NCBI GenBank assembly: GCA_034008185.1
Contig: CM067095.1
Span: 1,720,610-1,784,609 of the forward strand
Reading direction: 5' to 3'
DNA: 64,000 nucleotides
Source: Gorsachius magnificus
Lineage: Eukaryota; Chordata; Aves; Pelecaniformes; Ardeidae
How positions within the stretch are numbered: position 1 is the first letter of the stretch; each line of letters starts with the position of its first letter. Positions 25,145 through 38,673 of this stretch are shown here, in pieces. The translations under genes were made by a program, and so were the position numbers. Below the pieces are notes generated by a model, which ran no database searches, had not been told where the DNA came from, and saw only the letters and a program-made list of their open reading frames with translations.

Positions 25145-26707
25145 GGAACTGATAGCTCCTGGAATAGATTCATTTTTGTCTGATAGACGAACTGGGGCAG
25201 GGGTCTTGGCAGGGGTCATTGGAATAGACCCGGCAACAAAACATGGGTCATTCAAGCTTAAGGAGTCTTAAGGAACCCAGTTATTAAATAAGGAAGTAGG
25301 AAGTAAATCAAATCCAAAAGCACATGAATAACCCCAACAGATTCTTTCTTCTGTTACATACGCGCATACTGCAATTCATCTAAACCATCAAACTGCTCGT
25401 TCTAAACCAACAAAACATATAACGTGTAAAGGTTAAACCTATTTGACAAGACAAAAGGAAAACTAGAAAAAAAAAGGGCCCAACTTCATATTCCAGTGCC
25501 AATTTTCAGGAGTTTAGCAGAATCAATATTTCTCTGAGGTAACACCCCGTAGATTGTAGCAAAATCGCTGTGCTTTTATTTTACATGTGTTATAAAAAAT
25601 AAATCCGGGGAAGATAATTTGAAGGTATTAAGAAACCTAGCTGTCTTGGTAGACATTACATATGATGAACAGACCGCTTCCTATTCAGCCTCAGCAATAA
25701 AAACAGGAAAAATTCGTCAGTTTTTACACTTCCAAAGATGTAATCGAACAGCCAGACAAGTTCAGAAACGCGCCCGAGAGAAATGAAACCATTTGTCCTT
25801 GAAGAAACATGAATGGGCAATACGGCGCCTGACAACTTTTAGGCACTAGACAGTAGCTGTCATTTTAGATGAGTAATTAATCTTGAGCAGAGCGGGAGAT
25901 GGGGAGCCCTGTTGACTGTTTATTCGGCTAGAATGACAGTCAGGGGCTGTTAGCACCACTCGGACCCTGCCTGGAACGGGCAACCTCTCCCAGGCAGAGC
26001 TTGCCGCTCCATCTGTTGTCAACAGCAATGACTCTGAAGTCCGTGTTGGGCAATCCTGACGCGCCGTGCCTTGCCTCGCCTTTTGTTTCTCTGTGAAGAC
26101 ACTTTTTTAATCTAATGATATCTTTCTCAATGTCTAACGATGCTCGTGCAACATGCCGCCAATGGCATTTTATCCTCCGCTCCCCTCCCCCCGACAGGCC
26201 TGCAAAGTCACGCTTTGCATTTTAAATCCGTTCTCTGTGACTTCTAAGGGAAGAAAGAACAGTTGAGCGTTTTGAGCTTCTCCCCAGTGTGACTTATTCT
26301 GAAAGAATGTGCAAATTTATAATTTGGCCTGTTATTTTTCTTCGTACTTCCCTTCTTGCACACCAAGAACCTCACAAGGGGACTCTCTATGGCCACATCA
26401 GAACAACACAAACACTTCATTGCTCAAATACAACGCAGGATTACTGGCAATACAAGGGACCCATGTTATTCCCTTCTTCCAGTGTCTTCTCTTGGTTGAA
26501 AGCACTGAGAGGCAGTCACCCCGGGCTCCGGGCAGCAGCCTACTTGACTCGACCCGTACGTCTGTTCACTACCCAATGGCTATACTCAGATGGGAACCAA
26601 CATAGGCAGGAAAATCTTCGGGATCCTGAGCCATGACTATCTCCACACCTGTGTAACACTCCAAACAGGGCATGGATTTCAGTTACAATCTTTAGAAGTT
26701 ATACAGT

Positions 26708-26735
26708 TTTAAAAAAAAAAATATATATAAAAAAG
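26708..26735. repeat. A-run with (TA)n
   Basis: A short poly-A tract runs into TATATATA and back into A-rich sequence. Confidence 0.75.
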
Positions 26736-29700
26736 TATGTATTTCCTCTAGTCTGAAGTATATCCAGCTCATGTCATGCAGCACTTGGGAAAACAGAAGC
26801 ACCGAGGTTTTGGCGAATTCTGTTCTTTGTAACAGGTGTTACCTGCACTCAGCACAAGAACTGCTCTTAGGATGCACAGCGGTGTGTCGCTGGTGGGAGT
26901 TCAGGTGTACGAGTACAGCTACAAGGATATTTGTACATATCCATATTTACACAAAGTGTCAACTGCAGAAGATAACTTACAGAGGGATCTCTCTGGCCTT
27001 GTACTCATACACCGATACATATACACATATATGTGTATTTTAACCCCCCCCAAAAGCATTATTGAATATATTAATGGTTGCACCCTTCAGCTGGAAGAAT
27101 CAAATGTTTTGCTAACTTCATTCTCACTTGAACCCTATGACTTTGGCCAACGCCAAGAGGTATATTCCGGGAAATTTTCATATCCCTCTGCCTTGATCTC
27201 TTCCTGCGAGTCTCATTGGTATGCAGCATCTTTGAAAGACAAATGTAAGCATGATGAAAAAGCCTAACAATGAAATCCACTTCCCCATGGCAGAAATCTA
27301 AAGTGGGTTAGCATACTGAAGTATGGAGATTTAAAGCATGGTTGAATGAAATTCACAACTTGGAAGGGAGTTCAAGGCACTCATAGCAGAAAGATGCTGC
27401 ATTTCCTAGGCAGCTGATCTGGAAGAGGCACCTTACAGTTCCATTTCTGCAACTTTTCAAAGTCAGAGACTATTTTCTGAACTATGACCATCAGGATTTA
27501 TGGAACTGGGCTGAGTTGAATTCATATGATTACATCTTTTTCTGTGAGGAAATTTAAATGTTTTTCCTTCATTGCAATAGCAAATTATGATGATACTTTT
27601 GCATTTCTGCAGCCTCTTCCATCAAAAGTATCTGGAAGTTTTACAAAAACTAATGAATGAAGCCCTAGCATAGTAATAGAAAGGGGCATTATCCATATTA
27701 CAGAAGAATTAACCAAGGCATGCATAACTGGATTATGGCCCTACCTGTTTAGCAGAACTCACCTAATTAGTCGTTTCAGCGGTTAATTCCAAACAACAGA
27801 TTTTTGAGAAGCTGAAGTTTACATTTTCAACACCATGCAGTAAATTCGTTTTTTTCTAGTTTTGTCGTTTCCAATTTGTACCTCTTGCTCAGTTCAGGGC
27901 TTGGCATTCAGCAGTTCTTGCAACATGCTGAAAAAATGAGTTACTCACTTAGCAAAGACCTCTAGCATCGGTAAATACTTCAGAAAACGTAGAAAACTGT
28001 ACTATGCAAGACCATACACATGGCCTACGATAGTGCTAGGAAAAGAGAGATCATTTCCCGACCACCAGTTTAGACCCGTGACTGGTATTCCATACACCTC
28101 GCTATGTTACTTGCAATCGATTAAGTAAGAATTTTACTTTTGCTTCCAACTGTATTTTTGCTCTTTATTCACCAGCTCACTTCCTTGCCCCCTAAGCAGC
28201 TTCCCCCAGTGCTCCCCTTGCAGCAGGAGGGGTGCGAGGAGCCCAGAGCCAGCAACAAAGGATGTTGCGGGATCGGAGCGGGCAGCGGAGGCAGGCCGAG
28301 GGGAGTCTGCTCCCCTGAGCTGCTGCACCCTGGAGACCAGGCCATGATCATAGTCCAAATTCTTCAAAATTGCTTTTCCCATACAGAACATAAAAACAGT
28401 GAGAAAGAACAAATGATCCGATTCCCTCAGCTGCTCAAAAATGACCCTCTGCTATGCATACTTGGAGGGAATAAGAACAACCTTTGGCAGCGGTTCTCAA
28501 TATTCAGGGAACACAATGAAAAAATGAAAAAGATGATGAGAAAAGGCATTTGGATTAGATTTCACTTCTTAAATCATAACCTGAACGGAAGGTAATGAAA
28601 CCCTAACATTACACACCGAAAGGCGTTCTGTAAACATTGTGAAATTTCCTTGGTTTTAGGGAACACTAAAGTGTAGGTATTTTTCAGTTTAAAGAAGTCC
28701 TATTTTTTTGCTACATTCCTACGTTAATGGGTAAACTATGACAAAATATATTCTCATCAGAGCCCTGCGCAATAAACTGAACCACTTCAGCCAACAGCGC
28801 ACGCTGTGATGAATGAACTCTTAACCAAAGATACAGATGTGTGTTCAAACAATGCCTCAGCAAACCTTCCTGATTCCTTCACATCTTAAAATTTTAAGTT
28901 TGGAGCACCACATGGGATCAACTGAAGTGTTTTAAACTGTACTGTCAACAGTTCCAATCACAAAGCAACAACCCTGGCAACACCTGGGAAAGCGCTACGG
29001 CTGTGACAAAATGAAAAAAGCCAGGAAAATCAGATTTAATGGAGGAACTCCACGTGCACATGACACTGAACTATTTCCATTTCACCCGACGGCACAGCAC
29101 CATGATTTAGAATTGCCTGGTATTTCCAATTAGATACTTCGCTTCACCGAAGGACATGTGCCATTCAAAGTCACGCGTAGGACAGCACTGAAATAACCCA
29201 CACAACTGGCAGCCAGTAAAGATAAGCCCAAATACATCAAGCTTCCATTTGCCAGGTTGGCCAGACATAACATTCTGATCCTGAGTAAAAGAAAAAGAAA
29301 AAAAAAACCAAAATTCACTTCTCCAGGCAGCTTGCAAAGCGGTGCTACAATCCTGTTAATAGCTCTGAAGTAAAAGCAACACCAAATGCCAACTGCGAGA
29401 TTTCAATTTCCATGTATCAAATCCTACGTAAGAGATAATTTTATTTATGGCTTGTTCTGACTCCTTCGTGAAACCAGAGATTCTTTTGACTGCAAGGGCC
29501 AGGACTAGACCCTTTCTTTTCAATTTGACAATAAAAATCAGCTCACTGTAGCCTGACGGTGTAATCTTTCTTACAGGGCTCAGAGCGGGATTGCCTGCCT
29601 CTCTTCAGCAGGTGCATCTCCACAATCGATTTCTATCGCTCCACAGAATGCCCTTAATTTGGAATAAAAAAGTGAGATGTTGCTATCACTTAAATCTGAA

Positions 29701-32700
29701 GACTGTCACCACTAGAATAATCAGACATTTCTCTTACGCTGCCATTTGAAGAGAATTTGAAATACAAAGAAGCTCAGCAGGCAGTCGATGAATTCCCCCC
29801 GGCCCCATCTTAAAAAAAAAAAAAAAAGAAAGAACCTTATGGAAGGAAGAGAAAGAGACGCATCATTCATCTTGAAGATACCGGAGATTTTCTTTTTTCC
29901 TGTTGAGTGGTTCTAGTTTTGAACAGGCTATACTGGAGCGCATCGTAGCACAGGGGCTCTCCCCATCATTCAGTTGGTCACCTATGTACTGTAGCAGAAA
30001 CTGCCAAACAATTGGTTTATTCTCTTGCGATAGTAACCCAGGAAACAAATCTATGATGACACTGTTACATGCATTCGTGAACTTAGTGGCCTCGTAGGTC
30101 ACTGGACAAATCTCTCCAAACTGAACTGTTGACAGTTCTTTGCAGGGTTCCCCACAGGAAACCGAAGGTTAATTGACCATTCTTTCAAACCATGAAATGC
30201 TTTTGAAAATGTTAGTTTTAAGTCTGGCAGCCTAAAATCTGATGAAATGGCACGTCTGTACTGCAGTGTCTTCTAATTACTGATATTAAGAATTTTGGTC
30301 AGAGAAGGTGCAGAAATGGTTTAATTAGATTTCCGTGTCACGTAAACACGAAACAACGCTCATCTAAACCACGACATTGTTTAGAACAGAGATGCTGAGG
30401 TAGCATGATACCTGCTAAGGAGGCTGTTCATAATAGAACTGACTACTTCTTGATTATGTTAATTTGATGACGGCCTGATTAAGAGAAGAGATCTTAAATT
30501 TTCAGTCCTAGATCCTTAGAAAAACCACGTACATGATTATCTTTGCTCGTGTGGATAGTCTCACTGACTTCAAAGGACTCACCATAGTGCTGGTTTCTGC
30601 AGGATACTTCCACCTCTGGAGTTACAGTCACACAAATACACGCCTACTCAGAACCAGGAAGCCCAGAAAACACTCAACATTCTCAAACGACTGGCAGGAA
30701 AGTAGATTTGCTTTTATGAGATATGATACATGCGTGAAACTAGTTATGTATTCACCTAAGACTTATAGAAGCTACAAAGAAAATGGAAATCAATCATTCT
30801 GTCAGCGATTATGAAAGTCCTTTATCATACTGTATTTGGGCTTTACACATTTAGAGCACTACCCTGACTTCCCATGGGTATTATTTTTTATTTGAGGTAA
30901 AATGTGTCAGCGCATATGCCGAAAATATCGCAGAAATAGAAACCAAGAAAAAAATACGTATTTGTTACTCACATTTTTCTCCAGAAACCTTAAAGAATAC
31001 TTAACTTGAGTATTTCGAGCCCTGGTTAATAAAAGTAATGCGGTCAAGAAGACTTGAGTTCCGCAAAATTTTAAATTTGGCCTTTCTCTAGCTGTTGTCT
31101 TGTCACTGCATTTCTGTGTAAGAAATACCAGTTTAAATGTGGCCAGAGTGGGCTCTTCAGATGATGCCTGTCTCCCTGTGCAGCTCAGCGAGTAACACAC
31201 TGGGGAAACTTAACTCCACTCTGCCAAGGTAGACAACACAGCAGCCTTGCCCTTAGGAAGCAAGGTGGACCAGACTGGGCTCTCTCTGGTGCTAATCAGT
31301 TATGCTCCAGGTCTCCATCACTGTGTGAAGCAACTGATTTAGTCTTTCAGGGGCTGAAGACTCAGATTTGCCTCCAACTGAGGCAACAAACAGCCCTTCA
31401 GAGACAAATTTCCCAAAGTATTTATGCAGCCAACGTTCATTGCTTCTACCACAAAAAAGCTGTATATTTACCCAAAGCTGAAAGCACGTAGCTGTAAAAT
31501 TTTCCTTTTATCTTCTTTCCTAACTTTTCATCTACAAAGAGAAAAAACTTTATGTGAGCGTAGGCATAGATAAAAGCATTCCTTGTCATTATCTGCCCAA
31601 CACAATCCACGGAGATTCAGCTGAAAACAATCAGAAATATTTATTTTAGGAAAAGCTCATTACTATGGTGAAGAAATAAGTGAGACCTACGCATGATTCT
31701 CTGCAGTGTTCTTCAGCAGCAAATAAACCGTAGTCTACAAAAGAGCAATAGAGACCAGAACTGGCAATTTTGTCTGCAGTGTGCTCTGTCTCTTTCCATG
31801 ACAAGTCTGGATTGTAAATTATATCCATCAGCACATTGATTTCCTTCTATATTTGGAAAAAAAGAGAGTTTTAAAAGTATACATTTTATCCCCAAGATGC
31901 AAAATAAAAGCATTAATACTATGCTTACATAGTACAAGGATTTCTTCTAACTTCACTGTCTAAATTTAGGACATTAAAAATTCAGGGTGACAATAAGTTT
32001 TTATTCTATCCTCTCACACCCACATGTTTTAAGAAGGGGATATTACCTTCTGCACATGCTGATACTAACTGTCATACACAGTACAGTATCTACAGACAGA
32101 ATGGTTCAAGGAAACAATTTTAGCTTCACTCCCAATTTTTCTCATTTGTACAATCTTGTATTAGGCACTGTACTTCTGAAAGTAACTATTTTGCTGGAGG
32201 CTCAGTGAAAAATACGCTACAACTACATTTCTCAGAGATCACTTTCTCGTTAATGAAATTTTGAGGGTTAAAATCTGCTAACAGCCTGTGATAAGAGCAA
32301 TTATGTTGGCCGTTTGAAGAGGTGGATAACATGCCAGCCAACCAGAATTCTCTTGTCACAACACTTGCTTCATAATACTGTATATAATCACCATTCCACT
32401 GCACTATCTATAAACTATGTTTTGCCCCAAAATAGACACGTATCAAGGCAGAATATTCTTGTAGTCCGCTCACAAAGATAAAATTGTGCTATGCTTAGGT
32501 TTAAGTGGCTAAATTATAAACAGATTGTCAGGCTTTGTGTGTCCTAGTGGGTCTGTTTTTGCAGTTCTGCCGGCTCTTAAAACACGTATAATAAAGGCTC
32601 TGTATTATTTCTGTTACAGGGGCATTTAGGAGCCCCAGGCCCATTTTTCCAGGCACTCTGCAAATCTACAGTAGTGAGATGGCTTCAGCCTCAGAGGAAA

Positions 32701-35448
32701 TTATCATCAAATGCATAGTTTTGTTGAGTATCTTAGAGAAATTCTAAGACACACATAAGTATAATGAGAACAGGTGAAGTAAACAGAGCAGCTATCCTCA
32801 ATTAAGTGTTTTTCTAAGCTTCAGAATTATTCGGTAACACTGCATTCTAAAAAACTACATCTTAACCGAAAGAAAAATTAAGTTGGTATAGCGGCAAAGA
32901 AGCTTTTCCTTCTGACGACACACCTTACCCCAACGAACCTGGACACACCGCGATGGATTACACAGTATGATGGCTTTTGTTCCTAAGTATTAAGAATTTT
33001 ACAGTAACATCACTGAGTAGGTCAGATGGCAGTTTTAACTTCAGGCCTATACAGGGCAGCAATATCATCCTCATGAGGATGACAATTAATTTCTTCCAGG
33101 CCAGACAACCAGCGCTTCGCACAGAGCAAGACAACTTTCTCCCTGCTGAATAGAGGACAGCAGGTATTAGTTCTACTAACAAGGACAGCGACAGCTAGAA
33201 GCTGCCAAACTCCTTCTAAAGGAATCACCGTTTGTTTGTTGCCTAAAGATGCAATAAAACAAAACAACAAAAAAGAATAAAAAAAGTATTAATTGCCTTA
33301 GAAAGTAAAAATGGGATCCTAAAGGGAGTAAAAAGCAGGTTTCCCTTCGTCTGTGATACATAGTATGAAACTTTTCAACAGTAAAGGCATTTTAAAGCGT
33401 AGCTTTTTCTGAACAAGCCAGGCACTAGGACCTCCAGTGTATTCTCCTTACCTTAGCCGTGAGGAAGGCCTTTTTGTCCGTTACATCCATGCATGTAATC
33501 AGTGATTGTGCCTTTTGTACAACTCAGATTCACCATCTGTACGCTCCCAAGTGGCTAGACGAGCGCTAAACCCCCATCCCTACGGGATTAATCTGCAATT
33601 TCACACTAAATGATTTTTAAGTATCATTTGTTACGATACAGTATTCCAAGATAAAAAAACGGTCAGTGCTTTTGCATTGTAAGAAAAGGAGGAAGCTTGT
33701 AAAGTTCCCTGTGTTTAAAACGGGTCGCATGGAATCCACTTGCACATTAGTTTCATTCAGATATGAATGCACACATCTCAGGAAAAAAACCTCTGGGTAA
33801 TTGAAATAGCTGCTTTTTATTTCTGAGGGAAAGAATGCAGCCACAAACTTAAAATCTGTGCACTGGTAGGAGGATGAAGTGTAACGTACTTCCCATCTTG
33901 TTCAGGGACTGAGAATTTGCATGAAGCTGCAGTTTAAAATGTAAACAGAATATTTCACTATTGTACTGAGGGGAATGGAGGGATGAATTGTAAAGGCACT
34001 GGGTAAATAAAGGAGGAACTAAAGAATCCACTCTTTCACATAAAACAAAGCTGGCTTGAAGTGTGCAAGGAAATTATTCCTTTCTAAGAAGCACTAACCG
34101 CTTTTAGAAGTGCCCCATTTCACTAAATAGAGGGCACTGATCCTAATTCACATCATTATTTTCTCCACACATTTTAGATACCCAGCTGAAGAAGGATGAA
34201 AACTAATATCAGAAAACACGCCAAGTGAGGGGTGAGGAGATCGAGGGTCAGGACACACTCATGTCCTTTGACAAAAAAGATGATGAGTAAACACAAAACT
34301 GCTTTTTAGCCATGCTGGGTTCAACATAGAAACCATGAGTCCCAGGCCAAATTGGTCTGAGGTGGGGGAAATATTTTGATTTTACAGCCTGACTAGATGG
34401 AATGCAGAGGTCATCAAAGTCTTAACAGAGTTCTCATAAATCTCTGGGTTTGAGGCTTCCTTAACCCTCCCTTACTTTTTTTTTTTTTTTTACTTATCTC
34501 CTAAAGCACCCCTGAGAGAGGGGAAAGTAAAACAAAGTTGTTTTATGATGACCTCAGATGGTAGCAAAATGAATTCAGTTCAACATCCAAAGGACGCTAC
34601 TACAGTTTAAAAGACAGTCTATAGAAATTCGAGCTAATTTTAGGAGAAATTCACACACACGGAAGCCAATGCCTTTACAAACCAAATCTTTCTTTTGCCT
34701 CTGTGGTTTTACTGCATTATTTATTTGCTACAAACTAGGTACTCTGAAGAAAGGAAGAATTTAATTGCTGAACATTACATTATTTTAAAAGCTACACGTG
34801 ATTTTACATGCTGCCAAAATAAACTAGATAGAAATTGAATGAATAGAAATACCTGATACACATTTCTTTGCCCCTACTCACTGTAAAAACAACTTTGGTT
34901 GCGTCAGGTGAACTTGCCCTATTCCTTAACTTAGACGTGACTATAAATTAAAACAACAATCGTCCATATGTAGTATCCTCTCATTTTAAATCACATAAAG
35001 GAACCCAGCTAAGGTATGTAAGAAAACAATATGCACCAATATTCCTTTTCACGCTGTTCCCTCGGGCAGCGTAACGTCTCCAGTGTAACATTAACTGGGT
35101 GAGGAAATGCCTAAAACAAGGAAAAATTGGCTACAGTCAATCTCTCTGAATCTGGTCATCAACTTGTGGTTTACCTGCATCCAAACTTCATGCTGACATG
35201 ACATAACACAGAGCATTCCAAGAATTTCTGAATATATATATGGAAGTAACAGCAAACCCATCCACGGTAACTTCTAAAGCGAGCTGCTTACAGAGGAAAC
35301 TCTGCTTCTGAATCTGTTTGATAATTTTAACTGTTTCAGCTGGTAACTGGCAGACTCTGCCACCTGCTCTGCTTAACAGTCACAAAAACCCCAGCCTGCA
35401 AACATCCACGTGCGAGTTTCCCAAGGAGTACTGCATGCCACCATTACA

Positions 35449-35685
35449 GATTCACAGAGTAATTCAGGTTGGAAGGGACCTCCAGAGGCCTCTGCTTCAA
35501 ACCTCTGCTCAAAGCAGGGCCAAAGCAGATGGATTTGCTCAGAGCTCTGTCCAGTCAAATTCTGAGTAGCTCCAAGGGCAGAGATTTACCATCCCTCTGC
35601 GCCCCGCTGCAAGCTGGACTACCCTCGTTGTGAAAACTCTCTTCATAATATTTAACTAGAACTTCCTTGTTGCAGCTTGCTGCGT
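35449..35685 (-). mobile_element. CR1 LINE 3'-end fragment
   Basis: The plus strand reads GATTCACAGAGTAATTCAGG, then TTGGAAGGGACCTCCAGAGG, then CTGCTCAAAGCAGGGCC. Further on are TCCAAGGGCAGAGATT and AACTTCCTTGTTGCA equivalents, all typical of the reverse complement of CR1 3' regions. The element is diverged and 5'-truncated, so it is non-autonomous. The right edge is approximate. Confidence 0.85.
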
Positions 35686-36799
35686 ACTCTTCTAAGCATT
35701 TGGAGAACCAAGCTCTTCACCCCTTCACATTTCAGCTTAAGCCCCCCTAGTGAGCAAGATGGGTACAAGCCACCCTTGCACTCCTTACCTGTGACAATCT
35801 GGCCCTCCTGAGCAGGAGGCATGCAAATCACCCAAATGAGGGAAGCGAATCTGTGCACTGAATGGCTTGCTGCAAGGAAGCCAGTCAAGCAAAAAGTTCA
35901 ACACAATGGCTCCAGCAGATTCCGAGAAAGCCTAAAAGAAATGGTATGTTTTATCGTTACCCTTCCTGCAAATACTAAGCTACAGGAAAGCATTTAAAAA
36001 AAAAAAAAAGAAAAGAAAAAGTAGGTTTTAAGTTACAAGGTAAGTATATAATGACTGGAAGTTGACCTTGTAATAAGCTACAAAACGGCACAACATATCA
36101 CTGAAATTAAGGGAACACTTGCGACCGTGCACACTCTATGCCTTAGGCTCTGGCAGTACCATGACTTTTTCTTTTATCCTGCTTTTTGGTTTTCTAGATG
36201 TGCTTGGCTTTGATGCTGAGAAGTATTGATTACTCTCCACTTCTATTAACAGTAATTAACAGAGAGAGATTTGATGCTCATCAAAGTGAACAGATTCTCA
36301 TTAAGAGCAGAAGATCGCCCCTGTCTTCACGTTTCACTCCCTCTATACCGTGTGGTAAACTGTCAAGCACACCAAAATAAATTTCTTGTGAGATCTTCCG
36401 GGTTTTCATTCTGCAAGTATATTTAAAGTATTTCAAACTGCTGCTACATAAAGGCCACCTTTCATGACGAGTAAGGTTGGCACCTGCTTTGATGATGGGC
36501 TTCCAGGAAGAAAACTCCGGTCTCAAGAAAAGACCCAGCAAGTCCAGGCCAATAGTTTCTGGGGCTGTCCCTCTGCTGACACGGGGTTTGGCCTTGGCTC
36601 AGCCATTTCGCTCCCTTCTCCCTGGTACCTGGAGGTAACGCTGTCCTAACCTCACGCGTTCACTCTCAGACTTCACTATCCGACGGGTGCTTAAAAAGCC
36701 TCTGGTGAAAGAGGAAGGAAGAGCGTGCCTGTCAGAATGATTTCTTCCTTTTCCTACTTATTTTTTATGCATTATCTTAGCTAAACGAAAGCGCCCACA
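35686..36799. other. Intergenic DNA just upstream of the FOXN4 CpG island
   Basis: About 1.1 kb. It contains a purine-rich A/G run near 35995-36022 and no recognisable gene. GC content climbs sharply after 36790. Confidence 0.65.
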
Positions 36800-37500
36800 C
36801 CTACCAGGCACCCTGTGGCCTGGTCTCCCGCACCCCCAGGGCCCCCCGCCCCACCACCCCAGCCCCCTCTGCGGGCGCCTTCCCGCCCTGCCAGGGAGAG
36901 GAGCGCTTCCCCTCAGCCTCTGCCCACCCCGCAAGGGGGAAGGGGAGGCCCCTGGGGCTGCAGGCCCATGGGGCCAGCCGTCCCCTCTCCCTGGGGACCG
37001 GGACACGTTCCCCCCCCCCCGCCCCAGCGCTGCAGCCCCCTCAGCGCTGAGGCGGCGGCGGCGGGGGGGGCCCCCCCCCGGGGGCTGCCCCGGCTCCCTC
37101 CCCCGGACGCAGGGCGCCGCCCGCCGCCGGGCCCGCCTGAGGCAGGGCTGCCGGCCGCCCCGGGCTCCTTCCCGCGGAGGGGCAGGGGGTGGAGGCCGGT
37201 CCCAGGCGCGGCGGGCTCAGCGGCGGGGAAGGCGAGCGCCGGCGGCGGGCGGGGAGAGGCGGACCCAGGCGCGGCCTCCCCCCCCTTCCCGCCGCGGCCG
37301 AGCGGGCCGCGGGCCCGGCCGCCGAGCGGGGACCGGCCCAAGCTCCGGCCGCGGAGCTGCCCCGGCGGCGGCCCCCGCCTCGCTCCCCCTCGCACATTTA
37401 TCCCCCTCAAACCGCCGGTGCCCGTTTGAGCGCGCTGGGTGGGTCCCGCTCCCCCTCCCCCTTCCTCTCTCCGCAAAGTTGCAACAAGTTGCGGTCGGGT

Positions 37501-37541
37501 TTGGTTTTTTTGTTTTTTGTTTATTTTATTTTTTTCTTTTT
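37501..37541. repeat. T-rich block inside the CpG island
   Basis: About 40 bases of T with scattered G/A/C sit abruptly within GC-rich DNA. On the minus strand it looks like a degenerate poly-A tract. Confidence 0.7.
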
Positions 37542-37849
37542 CAAACTCCCCTGCCCACCCCGCTCGCCCTCCCCACCATGGCCAGGTCCCCCCGGGCGCG
37601 GGCGCTGGCGGGGCGGGCCTAGGGGGGCGCGGGGGGCGCGCAGCGCTGCGGCGGCTGCCGGGAACGCCGCGCTCCCCCGGCCCTGCCCCGGCCCTGACCC
37701 TGCGGGCGGCCCCCGGCCGCGCATGCTCCAGGCTGGACAGCTCCTGAGAGGGAAATTTAAAAACGGGCTGGAGCCCGGCCCCGCCGCCGACTCGCCGCGG
37801 CTCCGAGCCGCCGCCGGCTCCATCCCCCTGAGGGCCAGCTCCAGCACAG

Positions 37850-37875
37850 CCCCCCCCCCCCCCCCCCCCCCCCCC
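37850..37875. repeat. Poly-C tract of 26 bases
   Basis: An uninterrupted C run, with G on the opposite strand, inside the CpG island. It is i-motif/G-quadruplex capable, and its assembled length is unreliable in most sequencing. Confidence 0.9.
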
Positions 37876-38354
37876 TTCCCTCAGAGGGAGACCCCGCCGC
37901 GCCGGGCCGCAGCCGCGGAGCTCCGGCCGGGCCCCCGGGCCCCGGCCCGCCAGGTTTGTGGAAGGAGCAAGCAGCGCTCGGCCGGGAGGTGCGGGCAGGC
38001 CGGGGTGCGGGGTGTCGGGGCGGCGGGCCGCGGGTGTCCTCCCTTCGCCGCCGGGCCGCCGCCGCGAAGGGGTCGGGAGCGCCCTCGGGCAGCGGGGCTC
38101 GGCTCCCCCGGGCTCCCCGCTTCCCCGGGGGCGGCCGGAGCCCATCGCACGCCACCGCGGCTTGCTTTTCCCAAACGCTAGGCGGGCGCTTAAGAGCAGC
38201 TTAAGAGCAGCCCCGAGGCGGGGGCGGGGGGGGGGGAGTCCCGGCTGGCTCCGGTGCTCCCGGTGCCCACCGCCTCCCGACAGCCGGGCTGCCCCTCCGT
38301 GCCCGCAGTCGATAGACGCTCCCCTCCATCAGGGGCAAGGGTCCCATGCGGAGC

Positions 38355-38382
38355 TTTTCTTTCTTTCTTTATATATATATAT
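38355..38382. repeat. (TTTC)n then (TA)n microsatellite
   Basis: Tetranucleotide TTTC copies run directly into a TA dinucleotide run, just downstream of the CpG island. Confidence 0.85.
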
Positions 38383-38587
38383 TTAATTCCCCCCGTAAAA
38401 CATTTTGCTGCGTTGCCTGGCCAGTGCAATAACACCGGTGCCCCTGGAGGTGAGGGCGATGCAAGTCGGGCTCGGCTTCCCCCGGGTCCTGGGTTTCAGC
38501 TGGGTTTTGCTGCCCGCCCGCTGCTGAAGTGCTGGATAGCTACTCCTGCCTGAAGGGCTTCTTTCTGTTTTCTTGTCTTTTGCTAAG

Positions 38588-38673
38588 GAGATGATAGAAA
38601 GTGATATCCCGTCCATAATGTCAGGAATCATTAGGAATTCAGGGCAAAATCACCACCCTTCACAGGAGTACAG
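38588..38673 (+). CDS. FOXN4: FOXN4 coding exon 1
   Basis: A pyrimidine-rich acceptor ending ttttgctaag at 38587 precedes GAG and then the ATG at 38591. The exon encodes [20 protein letters not shown] to QEYR and ends at AG-gtgagg (phase 2). The acceptor shows that a noncoding exon lies upstream. Confidence 0.93.

Larger units (their letters stand above)
14815..35448. other. Intergenic region between MYO1H and FOXN4, no gene recognised
   Basis: About 20.6 kb of mostly AT-rich DNA. No open frame is recognisable as protein and no splice-consistent exon chain was found. GC-rich patches occur near 23200-23620 and 28190-28345. A CRE-like palindrome lies at 23603-23619 and paired homeodomain-like motifs at 25091-25144. 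The rest holds only short A/T runs and TA microsatellites such as 26708-26735 and 27015-27036. Distant FOXN4 or MYO1H enhancers could lie here, but sequence alone does not show it. Confidence 0.65.
36800..38330 (+). promoter_or_regulatory. FOXN4: CpG island, probable FOXN4 promoter and 5' noncoding exon
   Basis: About 1.5 kb of very high GC with dense CpG lies immediately upstream of the first FOXN4 coding exon. No TATA box is evident, as is usual for CpG-island promoters of developmental regulators. The first coding exon has a clear acceptor at 38587, so at least one noncoding exon must lie upstream, most likely here or just after (a GGAG-gtgagg donor sits at 38450). The long open frames on both strands, up to 410 codons on the minus strand, are best explained by the scarcity of AT-rich stop codons. 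Low-complexity tracts include a run of 26 C at 37850-37875 and a T-rich insert at 37501-37541. Confidence 0.75.

Noticed and set aside
28140..28595. 151-codon plus-strand frame with a GC-rich patch and a small AGGGGAG/CTCCCCT hairpin
   Set aside because: No recognised protein, no splice-consistent partner exon, and ordinary repeat-free composition otherwise.
36913..38145. 410-codon minus-strand open frame (and long plus-strand ones) in the CpG island
   Set aside because: Gly/Pro/Arg/Ala-rich low-complexity translation in several frames at once. This is expected from very high GC with few stop codons; no domain and no homologue recognised.
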